From Alphaproteobacteria bacterium (GTDB taxonomy: Bacteria; Pseudomonadota; Alphaproteobacteria; UBA828): a DNA stretch of 46,759 nucleotides. The position numbers and the translations under genes were made by a program. The notes under the pieces were generated by a model that was given only the letters and a program-made list of their open reading frames with translations, was not told where the DNA came from and did not search any database. Shown here piece by piece: positions 24,906-33,299 of this stretch (position 1 is its first letter; each line of letters begins with the position of its first letter). Location: the NCBI GenBank assembly GCA_022826345.1, contig JAJDVB010000230.1, forward strand, positions 1 through 46,759. Direction: 5' to 3'.

Positions 24906-25490
24906 GTGCCGGACATCGAAGCGTCGTTCAGTATCGACCAGCCCGCCCGTCGCGTCTGGGACTTCTTCCAGGACGTACCCGAGGTCGTGACCTGTATGCC
25001 GGGCACAGAGCTTCTCGCCCAGCCCGGCGAGGCGACCTATGCGGGCAAGGTAACGGTCAAGCTTGGGCCGGTGACCGCTGCTTTCGAAGGCGAGGCCACC
25101 ATCGTCGAGACCGACCATGATGGTCGAAGCGCCAGGATCGAGGCCTCAGGCATCGACCGCCGGGGCGGCAGTCGCGCGAAGGCGAGCGTCGCCTACGAAG
25201 TCCGGGAGCAAGACGGCGGCTCCCAAGTCAGGCTCCACGGTTCCATCAAACTGTCCGGCGCGCTCGCCCAGATCGGCCGCAGCGGCATCGTTCAGGACGT
25301 TGCCAACCACCTCACCGCACAGTTCGCCGCGCGCCTTCACGAAAAGCTCGCGCGCGACGGCAACGAGGCGGATGCCAGTGCCGGAGCCCAAGACCAGCCC
25401 CAGGCCATCGCGGGCTCGCAGCTCACACGTATCGTCGTGGTGGCGTGGTTCAGACGCCTAGTCGCGGCGTTGCTTGGACGCACCACCTAA
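24906..25490 (+). CDS. coxG: CoxG-like SRPBCC-domain protein
   Basis: A 194-residue protein of the CO-dehydrogenase subunit G (CoxG) family, an SRPBCC fold with a lipid/hydrophobic pocket. In carboxydotrophs CoxG helps anchor the Mo-hydroxylase to the membrane (established knowledge). The N-terminus ASFSIDQPARRVWDFFQDV and GEVTVKLGPV-like KVTVKLGPVTAAFEGEA are family landmarks. The C-terminal segment (LTRIVVVAWFRRLVAALLG) is hydrophobic with arginines, consistent with membrane attachment. The start is a GTG. The gene converges with the large Mo-hydroxylase subunit: their last four bases overlap (25487-25490). It probably serves the enzymes of the opposite strand. Confidence 0.85.
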   Translation: MPDIEASFSIDQPARRVWDFFQDVPEVVTCMPGTELLAQPGEATYAGKVTVKLGPVTAAFEGEATIVETDHDGRSARIEASGIDRRGGSRAKASVAYEVREQDGGSQVRLHGSIKLSGALAQIGRSGIVQDVANHLTAQFAARLHEKLARDGNEADASAGAQDQPQAIAGSQLTRIVVVAWFRRLVAALLGRTT

Positions 25491-27883
25491 GAAGCACGCG
25501 CCTGCTTGAGCATCCGGTGGATCGCGTCGGGCGTGAGCGGCGCCTCGCGGATCGGCGCAATCCCGAAGGGTTGCAGGGCGTCCTCGACCGCTGACGCGTA
25601 GACCTGCGCGACCGGAATCGTCCCAGCCTCGCCGACGCCCTTCACGCCGAGCGGGTTGAGCGGTGTCGGCGTCTCCGAGTGCATGATTTCCGCGTTGGGC
25701 ACCTCGGTCGCGTAGGGCATCAGGAAATCCATGAAGTTGGCGTTGAGCGGAACGCCCTCCTCATCGAATTCGCAGCGCTCGTAGAACGCGCCGCCTACGC
25801 CCTGGGCAATGCCGCCCATCACCTGGCCGTCGACGATCGTCGGATTGATCATCCGCCCGCAGTCGTGGATGCAGATGTAGCGCTTGACCTCGATCGTGCA
25901 GAGCTCGGGATCGACCTCGATCACCGCTGCGTGGGCGCCGAAGGCCCAGGTCGCGTGGGGCGGGCTGTAGTAGTCGGTTGCCTCGATCCCCGGAGTCCTG
26001 CCTTCGGCAAGCGGCGGCCCGTCGTGACGGCTCGCCGGGGCGAACTGCGTGGCGCTCTTGGAGGGTTCGTTGAAGGCATAGCGCAGCGGGTTGGTCGCCG
26101 TCGCGATCTCCGCCAGCGTCGCCCTGCGGTCGGTTCCCTTCACCCACGCCGCGCCGTCGTGGAGCTCGATGTCCTCTTGGCTGCACTCCATCATGTTGGC
26201 TGCGGCCTCGACGATCTGCGCGCGCGCCTTCACAGCCGCCATGTGGATCGCGCTGCCGCTGCACACCGCCGCGCGGCTCGCGAAGGTCGCCACTCCCCAT
26301 TCGAAGGCGCCAGTGTCGCCCTCAACGACGATCACGTCCTCGACGCGGGCCCCCGTCTGCTCTGCGGCGATCTGGGCGAACACCGTCTCGTGGCCCTGGC
26401 CCTGATCGGTAAGACCGGTGTTGACGTAGACCTTGCCGGTGATCGGGTGAATCTTGATGTGCCCGCCCTCATAGGGCCCAAGCCCGGTACCCTCGACATA
26501 GAACCCGAGACCGAGACCGAGATAGCGCCCTTCCTCGCGGGCGGCCACTTGCTCGGTGCGGAAGCCCTCGACATCGATGGCCTCGCGCAGCCTATCGAGC
26601 GCATCCCCGTAAGCGCCGCTGTCGTAGATCACCTGCAGACCGTCGGCGAAGATCAGTCCCTCGCGCGGATAGGGGAACTCGTCCTTTCCGATGAAGTTCC
26701 GCCGGCGGACTTCGATGCGGTCGAGGCCGAGTTCGCCGGCAAGCTGATCCATGGCGCGCTCGATGGCGTAGCAGGCATGCGGACGGCCGCAGCCGCGGTA
26801 GGGGGTCACCTGCACCATCGGCAGATAAACCGGGCGGAATGTGACGCGGAAATTCGGGATGCGGTAAGGGCCCGCGATTGAGGTCGAACTCACGTGGGCG
26901 ACCGCGATTCCGTAGGGAATGAACGCGCCGGTGTCATGCAGGAAGTCGTCCTTGAGGCCGATTACGCGGCCGTCCTTCATGGCCGCGATTTCGAGGGTGT
27001 GGATCTGCGTGCGCTCCTGGGAGGCGCCGATGAAGTTCTCGACCCTGTCCTCGATGTACTTGACCGGGCGCCCGAGCTCCATCGAGGCCAGCGGCACCAG
27101 CACCTCGTCGGGGTGGAACATCATGATCTTCTGGCCGAAGCCGCCGCCCACGTTGGGCGCGATGACGCGCACCTTGTCCTCGTCGATCCGGAACAGGGAG
27201 GCCAAGCCGCCGCGCACCGAGAGCGTCGCCTGGGTGCCGTCCCACACCGTGAGCTCGCCGGTGACGGCTTCCCAACGGGCTGCGATGGCGCGGCATTCCA
27301 TCGGCGCGGCGGTGCTGCGCTCGAGCCGGATCTTCACCCGCGTGACGTGCTCGGCTTTCGCGAACGCCACGTCGGTATCGCCGGTCTCGACGCGGAAACT
27401 GCCGGCGGTGTTGTTGGGCACGTCCGGATGTATGCGCGGCGCATCGTCAGCGACCGCCTTTTCGAGGTCCATCTCGACCGGCAGGGGGTCGTAGTCGATG
27501 TCGATCAGGCGGACCGCATCCTCGGCGACGTAGCGGTCGACCGCCACCACCATCGCGATGCACTGCCCGACGTAGAACACGTCGTCGCGGGCGAGCGGGC
27601 GCTGCGTCTTCGGATGGGTGAGGTCGGGGGCCGGTATCAGCAACGGTAGCGGAGCGTCGAGCGCGCCGATGTTGTCGCAGGTATAGACCTTGACCACGCC
27701 GTCGAGGGCTTCGGCGGCACTGACATCGACCGAGCGAATTCGCGCTCTGGCGACCATGCTGCGGGCGAACGCCGCGTGGAGCGCGCCGGGAAGGTCGATA
27801 TCGTCGATGAAGCTGCCCTCGCCACGCAGGAGGGCGGCATCGGCGTTGCGTGCGATTGGTTCGCCAAACTGGCGCGTCGACAC
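25487..27883 (-). CDS. Mo-hydroxylase large (molybdopterin-binding) subunit 1
   Basis: A 798-residue molybdopterin-cytosine-dinucleotide subunit of the xanthine dehydrogenase/CO dehydrogenase family. Visible features are the Mo-binding TQ (Q218), GGGFGQK (246-252) and the catalytic glutamate E752 in GVGEAGTIP. The loop that marks substrate class reads PYRGCGR (361-367). That resembles form II (A-Y-R-G-A-G-R) and lacks the Cu-binding cysteine loop A-Y-x-C-S-F-R of true CO dehydrogenase, so CO oxidation is unlikely. Start: GTG at 27883 with GGAGAG upstream. It is the last gene of the eight-gene minus-strand operon, after its own Fe-S and FAD subunits, and would hydroxylate an aromatic or cyclic N-compound (inference). 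Confidence 0.9.
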   Translation of the reverse strand: MSTRQFGEPIARNADAALLRGEGSFIDDIDLPGALHAAFARSMVARARIRSVDVSAAEALDGVVKVYTCDNIGALDAPLPLLIPAPDLTHPKTQRPLARDDVFYVGQCIAMVVAVDRYVAEDAVRLIDIDYDPLPVEMDLEKAVADDAPRIHPDVPNNTAGSFRVETGDTDVAFAKAEHVTRVKIRLERSTAAPMECRAIAARWEAVTGELTVWDGTQATLSVRGGLASLFRIDEDKVRVIAPNVGGGFGQKIMMFHPDEVLVPLASMELGRPVKYIEDRVENFIGASQERTQIHTLEIAAMKDGRVIGLKDDFLHDTGAFIPYGIAVAHVSSTSIAGPYRIPNFRVTFRPVYLPMVQVTPYRGCGRPHACYAIERAMDQLAGELGLDRIEVRRRNFIGKDEFPYPREGLIFADGLQVIYDSGAYGDALDRLREAIDVEGFRTEQVAAREEGRYLGLGLGFYVEGTGLGPYEGGHIKIHPITGKVYVNTGLTDQGQGHETVFAQIAAEQTGARVEDVIVVEGDTGAFEWGVATFASRAAVCSGSAIHMAAVKARAQIVEAAANMMECSQEDIELHDGAAWVKGTDRRATLAEIATATNPLRYAFNEPSKSATQFAPASRHDGPPLAEGRTPGIEATDYYSPPHATWAFGAHAAVIEVDPELCTIEVKRYICIHDCGRMINPTIVDGQVMGGIAQGVGGAFYERCEFDEEGVPLNANFMDFLMPYATEVPNAEIMHSETPTPLNPLGVKGVGEAGTIPVAQVYASAVEDALQPFGIAPIREAPLTPDAIHRMLKQARAS

Positions 27884-27902
27884 GTCAAGGCTCTCCGTTT
27901 CT

Positions 27903-28435
<533 letters not shown>

Positions 28436-28436
<1 letters not shown>

Positions 28437-29305
28437 CAGGCCTGCTCCTGCGCGCGCTCGGCGGCCTTCGCGACCGTGCGACGGACCAACGCCGCCGCAA
28501 GGTCCCTGCGGTAGTCCGCGCTGGCCTGGCGGTCATCGGCCGCCGTCGCATAGTCGCGGGCGGCCTCGGCAGCGCGCGTGAGGACCTCCCCCTCCGGCGG
28601 GGCGCCCAGCAACGCGGCCTCGGCTTCGGCGAGGCGCGTCGGCTTCGAAGCAACGCCGCAGGCGGCGAGGCGCAGGGCGGTGCAGACACCGTCCTTGAGG
28701 GTTACCAGCGCGCAGACTCCGGCCAGCGCGTAGTCGCCATGGCGGCGCGCGACCTCCTGGAACGCGTAACCGGTGTGGGGAGGAAGCGCGGGTATGCGAA
28801 CCTCCGTCAGCAGCTCGCTCGCCTCCAACGCCGTCGTCATGTGAAACAGGAAAAAGTCCTCGGCGGCGATGGTCCGCTCGCCCCCGACGCGGCGCGCCAC
28901 GATCGAGCCGCCCGTCGCCACCAGCATGCAGGGGAGTTCCGCCGCTGCGTCTGCGTGGGCGATGCTGCCGCCGACCGTGCCACGATTGCGGATGACGATG
29001 TGCGCGACGTTGCCCAGGACTTCCGCAATCAGAGGGTTCGCGCGCCGAACCGCCTCATCGCGTTCGAGGTCGCGTTGGCGCGTCATTGCCCCCACCCTGA
29101 TAACATCGCCCTCGACCGCGTGCCCGTTGAGTGCGCCGATTCTGCGGAGGTCCACCAGCGTGGACGGCGCCGCGATGCGGAAGTTCATGGTGGGAATCAG
29201 GCTTTGCCCGCCGGCAAGCGGCCGCGCCATCTCGTCGCTCGCCAGAACCTCAAGCGCCTCCTCGACGCTTTGCGGCGCCGCGTACGCGAACAGCGCAGGC
29301 TTCAC
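28436..29305 (-). CDS. Mo-hydroxylase FAD-binding subunit 1
   Basis: A 289-residue FAD subunit of the CoxM/XdhB type. FAD-binding landmarks are AGGQSLIPTM (31-40) and TVGGSIAHADAAAELP, both in the canonical form. A C-terminal CO-dehydrogenase-flavoprotein domain follows. The start is the GTG at 29305, which overlaps the HyuB stop by four bases (GTGA); longer in-frame starts run far into HyuB and are not plausible. It forms the first Mo-hydroxylase trimer with the next two genes. Coupling to HyuB suggests the oxidation and the ATP-driven hydrolysis belong to one pathway. Confidence 0.92.
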
Positions 29306-31221
29306 TCCGCGGCCTCCTGCACCGCCTCGGCGGCGAACCAGCCATCGTCCGGGTCGTCGTGACCCGCCGGGCGCGCGATTCCCTCGCTGCGCTTCATCTC
29401 CTCGAAATAAGGCCCGCGACTGAACATGGGGAGCGGCCCGCGCTCTGCCCTTATGCGCGCCCGCAAGCGATCGGTCTCCGCCTGGTCCACCGTGTACCGC
29501 CGACCCTCGCGCCCGAGCACGACGCCATAGTCGTTGCGCGCCGCCTGCTCCGAAACCAAGCCGCACTGAACGTCGTAGCAGACCATCTCGGGCTCGCGCG
29601 CCAGCGGGTCGCCCCAGCCGCCGCCGCCCGTCGTGCGGATCCTGATGGTCGAGCCGCCGGCGACGGGGACGCGGTCCTCCATGCCGGCGAGCTTGCGCTG
29701 TGTGCCGTCCGGCTTGTCGATCGCCAGACTGTAGGTGCCGCCGTACTTGCCGCCGTTGACGCCGTAGGTGTTGATCATCGCGCGGTCGGCGTTGGAGAGC
29801 GCCTCGCAGTCTTCGAGCGCGCGCACGCGCTTGTCGTAGCCGAAACCACCGCGCCGGCAGCCGGCACCGCCTGAATCCGCCGCGAGGCCCAGGCGTTCGA
29901 CGATGACGGGGTAGCGGGTCTCGGAGAATTCCGCCGGCAGGTTGCGCGAGTTCGGCACCACGTGAACCACGTCGCTGCCGTCGGCCCAGGGGCGCCCCGG
30001 ACCGCCGCCGCCCAACACCTCGCGGAACAGGAAGAAGTCATGGCCGATGCGCCCGCCGTGCAGGCCCCAGATTCGGATCGTCTCGTGGTCGGCCGGCATG
30101 CGTCCCCCGGTCGCCTTGGCCAGCAGAGCCGCGAAGATTCCGAGCGAGCGCAGCAGAGGGAAAAAGCGCAGGCCCGTGGCCTTGCCGAAGCTCGGTGTCA
30201 CCAGCGTCCCCTTGGGCGGAAACTTCAGCTCTATGACGTCGAGCACGCCTTCGTTCATGTCGATCTCGGCCGCCCGCTCGGGCGTCGCCGCGAGCGAGCG
30301 GAGCACGGGCCCCATCCACTTGCGGGCGAACTTTCCGTCCGCGTAGTCGATGGGCCAGTTGATCGGCCCCTTCGCCTCCTTCGAGGTACCCGTGAAGTCG
30401 AGGACGATCTTGTCGGCGGTCTTGGTCATCGTCATGCGCAGCGTGTGCATTTGCGGCCCTTCGACGCCGTCGTCCTCGATGTAGTCCTCCCAGGAATAGA
30501 CGCCGTCCCGAATCATGGGGAGCAGCTCGCGGCGAATGGTCTCCGCGCAGTTCTCGATGATGGCGTCGTAGGCGGCCTCCAGCGCTTCGACGCCGTAGCG
30601 CTCCACCAAGGCCACGATGCGCTGACTGCCAAGCCGCGCGGCGCCGATCTCGGCATCGAGATCGCCGCGCAGATGCTCAGAGAGGCGCGAGTTGCGCGAG
30701 ATGATCTTGAAGACCGCTTCGTTGATCTTCCCGCGCTCGTAAATCTTGATGGGGGGCACCACCAGTCCTTCCGTCCACATGTCGGTTGCGTGGGTCGGAA
30801 GGCTGCCGGGGACGGAGCCGCCCACGTCATCGTGGTGGCCGAAAACCTGGCTGAACCCGATCAGCCGGTCGCCGTAGAAGATGGGGATGGTCGTGCAGAG
30901 ATCGGGGATGTGGCCGATCCCGCCCGCGCTGTTGTAGGGATCGTTCCAGAAAAAGATGTCGCCAGGGTGGATGTCACCCTCGTCGAAATATTCGAACACC
31001 GGCTCGACCAGGGCGGCGTAAGAGCGCCCGGTTAACTTGCGCCCGCGCGCGTCGAAGAGCGCCACGCGATAGTCGTGCTGGTCCCGGATCATCGGCGAGC
31101 GCGCGGTTCGCTCGACCGCCGCCTCGATTTCGAGCTCGGCGGTGCGGATCGTACCGGTAATGACCTCAAGCTCGATCGGGCCGAGCGGCGGTCGTCCGTC
31201 CTTGGCCGTGACTGCGCTCAT
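29302..31221 (-). CDS. hyuB: Hydantoinase/oxoprolinase B subunit (HyuB type)
   Basis: A 639-residue protein of the HyuB/acetone-carboxylase-alpha/oxoprolinase-C family. With HyuA it hydrolyses cyclic amides (hydantoins, 5-oxoproline) at the cost of ATP. Landmarks are the N-terminal MIRDQHDYRVALFDARG, the metal-site region FFWNDPYNSAGGIGHIPDL, and the C-terminal glycine-rich RTTGGGGWGDPLAREPEMV. The start is the ATG at 31221, overlapping the HyuA stop by four bases. Whether the substrate is a hydantoin, a pyrrolidone or another lactam cannot be told from sequence. It is embedded between two Mo-hydroxylases, which favours a hydroxylated heterocycle. Confidence 0.88.
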   Translation of the reverse strand: MSAVTAKDGRPPLGPIELEVITGTIRTAELEIEAAVERTARSPMIRDQHDYRVALFDARGRKLTGRSYAALVEPVFEYFDEGDIHPGDIFFWNDPYNSAGGIGHIPDLCTTIPIFYGDRLIGFSQVFGHHDDVGGSVPGSLPTHATDMWTEGLVVPPIKIYERGKINEAVFKIISRNSRLSEHLRGDLDAEIGAARLGSQRIVALVERYGVEALEAAYDAIIENCAETIRRELLPMIRDGVYSWEDYIEDDGVEGPQMHTLRMTMTKTADKIVLDFTGTSKEAKGPINWPIDYADGKFARKWMGPVLRSLAATPERAAEIDMNEGVLDVIELKFPPKGTLVTPSFGKATGLRFFPLLRSLGIFAALLAKATGGRMPADHETIRIWGLHGGRIGHDFFLFREVLGGGGPGRPWADGSDVVHVVPNSRNLPAEFSETRYPVIVERLGLAADSGGAGCRRGGFGYDKRVRALEDCEALSNADRAMINTYGVNGGKYGGTYSLAIDKPDGTQRKLAGMEDRVPVAGGSTIRIRTTGGGGWGDPLAREPEMVCYDVQCGLVSEQAARNDYGVVLGREGRRYTVDQAETDRLRARIRAERGPLPMFSRGPYFEEMKRSEGIARPAGHDDPDDGWFAAEAVQEAAE

Positions 31222-33260
31222 GCCTCTTTCTCCAGAATGAGGTTGCCGTAATCGTCGTTTCTCAAGGCCCAGCCTTCGGTCACCACGAGGGTCGAGCCGT
31301 ACTCCTCGATGATACCCGGCCCTCGTGTGGCAAAGCCGCGGGACAGGCTCTCCCGGCGCCAGATAGGGCAGGATACCCAACCCCGGCCGCGCCAATACAC
31401 ATCGCGCTCGCCGGCAGGGCTTGCGTCGTCCGCTCCCAGCTCGATCGCGCGCACGGAGGGGCGGTGCATGCGCCCGATCGCCTGCACGCGCAGGCTGACG
31501 ACCTCCACGTCCTGGGTGTCCTCATAGTGGAAGCCGAAGGTGTCGTCGTGGACCTGGTGAAAGTCCGTCCACATGCGGTCGACGGCTGTGGCACCGGTAA
31601 GGCCGGCCGGGATTGCGACCAACACCTCGTGGCCCTCGCCGACGTAGCGAACGTCGGCACTGCGTTCGAGCACGATCGCCTCGCGCGCCACGCCCTCGGC
31701 CGCGATCTCGTCGCAGCCCAGCCGTTCGAGTTCGGCCCACAGCCCGTCAAGGTCATCGACGGTAGCGGTCGATTGCTGGCGCACCAGCGTGCGCACGTAG
31801 TCGCGCTTGATGTCGCAGACGTGCAGGCCGAAGGCGGAAAGGTTGCCCGGATTGGGCGGCGAGACCGCGACCTTGATTCCGAGGAAGTCGGCCACGTCCG
31901 CAGCGAAGAGCCCGCCAGCGCCGCCGAAGGCGATCATGGCGTAATCGCCGGGGTCGAGCCCGCGCGTCGTCGTCACTTTGCGGATGCCCTGGACCTGGTT
32001 GGATGCCGCGATCTCGAGCACGCCTGCGGCCGCATCCGCCGCAGAGAGGCCGAGCTTCTTCCCGAGATCCTCGAAGGCGCCGCGCGCGGCATCGACATCC
32101 AGCTTGAGCCCGCCGCCGATCAACGCGCCGGGCAGACGCCCCAGCACCACGCCTGCGTCGGTCACCGTGGGCTCGGTCCCCCCGCGCCGATAGCAGATGG
32201 GTCCTGGATCGGCGCCAGCGCTTTGCGGGCCGACCTTGAGCGCACCGTAGGGATCGATCCAGGCGAGCGAGCCCCCGCCGGCACCGACGGCGACCACGTC
32301 CAGCATGGGGGTCTTGACCGGATAGTGCTCGATCGTCGTGTGTGTGGAGAGCTGCGGCGTGAGCCCACGCACCAGCGAGACATCAGTGGAGGTGCCGCCG
32401 ACATCGAGCGTCAGGATGTCGCGGTAGCCGGCGAGGCTCGCCATATGGGTGGCCCCGAGGACGCCTCCTGCTGGCCCGGAGAGCAGCATCGTCACCGGCT
32501 TCTCGCCGGCGGCCTCGCTGGAGACGATTCCGCCGTTGGACTGCATGATCAGGAAGGGCTTGTCACCGGACTCTTCGGCGATCTTGTCGCGGGCGCGCCC
32601 GAGATAGGTCTGGCAGTAAGGCTTCACCATCACGTCGATCAGTGTCGTCATCGCGCGTTCGTACTCGCGGTACTCGGGCAGGACGACCGACGACAGCGAC
32701 ACGAACGTGTCGGGAAAGTTCTCCTTGATGATCGCGCCCACGCGCTGTTCGTGCGCCGGGTTTGCATAGGAATGGAGCAGACAGACCGCGATGCGCGTGA
32801 CGCCAAAATCGACCAGATGGTCCACCGCCTCGATCACGCTCTCCTCGTCGAGCGGCGTCATGACGGAGCCGTCGTAGCTCATGCGCTCCGTCACCTCCTG
32901 GACCAGATGAAGTGGCACGAGCCTGGGCGGCTTCACCCAGAAGAAGGAGTTGCCGTAGCCGTCCGGCACGGATTGGCGCGCGATCTCGATGATGTGGCGA
33001 AAGCCGGATGTCACGAGCAGGCCGAGCCCTTTGAATCGGTGCTCCAGCACGGCGTTGGTCGCGGTCGTGGTGCCGTGCAGGATCTGGCTTAGTTGTGCGT
33101 CGTTCCCGCCGACGACCTCCTGAATCCCGTTGATCAGGCCGCGGCTGGGATCGTCAGGCGTGCTCGGCGTCTTGATGGCAAGCTGCTCGCCCGTCACCTC
33201 GTCAATCGCGATGACGTCCGTGAACGTTCCCCCGGTATCGATGGCGATTCGCAGACTCAT
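31218..33260 (-). CDS. hyuA: Hydantoinase/oxoprolinase A subunit (HyuA type)
   Basis: A 680-residue ASKHA-fold ATPase subunit. The N-terminal phosphate-binding loop is IDTGGTFTD (7-15), and a second one, LDVGGTSTDVSLV, starts the other lobe; both are typical of HyuA/oxoprolinase N-domains. The segment GAGGGSLAWID near the middle and AFGGAGGLFAADVADFLG later are also family landmarks. I chose the ATG at 33260 because AGGAGA lies just upstream; an in-frame ATG nine codons earlier has none. It begins 39 bases after the second large Mo subunit. It phosphorylates or activates the cyclic amide before hydrolysis with HyuB. Confidence 0.9.
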   Translation of the reverse strand: MSLRIAIDTGGTFTDVIAIDEVTGEQLAIKTPSTPDDPSRGLINGIQEVVGGNDAQLSQILHGTTTATNAVLEHRFKGLGLLVTSGFRHIIEIARQSVPDGYGNSFFWVKPPRLVPLHLVQEVTERMSYDGSVMTPLDEESVIEAVDHLVDFGVTRIAVCLLHSYANPAHEQRVGAIIKENFPDTFVSLSSVVLPEYREYERAMTTLIDVMVKPYCQTYLGRARDKIAEESGDKPFLIMQSNGGIVSSEAAGEKPVTMLLSGPAGGVLGATHMASLAGYRDILTLDVGGTSTDVSLVRGLTPQLSTHTTIEHYPVKTPMLDVVAVGAGGGSLAWIDPYGALKVGPQSAGADPGPICYRRGGTEPTVTDAGVVLGRLPGALIGGGLKLDVDAARGAFEDLGKKLGLSAADAAAGVLEIAASNQVQGIRKVTTTRGLDPGDYAMIAFGGAGGLFAADVADFLGIKVAVSPPNPGNLSAFGLHVCDIKRDYVRTLVRQQSTATVDDLDGLWAELERLGCDEIAAEGVAREAIVLERSADVRYVGEGHEVLVAIPAGLTGATAVDRMWTDFHQVHDDTFGFHYEDTQDVEVVSLRVQAIGRMHRPSVRAIELGADDASPAGERDVYWRGRGWVSCPIWRRESLSRGFATRGPGIIEEYGSTLVVTEGWALRNDDYGNLILEKEA

Positions 33261-33299
33261 AAACTCTCCTGACGCAGGCTGCCCCATTTGCTGGCGGCG

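Noticed and set aside
31464..33092. Long open frame on the plus strand opposite hyuA (over 500 codons)
   Set aside because: It lies entirely across hyuA, whose motifs are certain. High third-position GC keeps opposite frames open. The translation has no recognisable domain.
29302..33260. Acetone carboxylase or 5-oxoprolinase as specific names for HyuAB
   Set aside because: The family is shared, but acetone carboxylase normally has a third small subunit, not seen here, and nothing marks glutathione metabolism. The general HyuA/HyuB call is safer.
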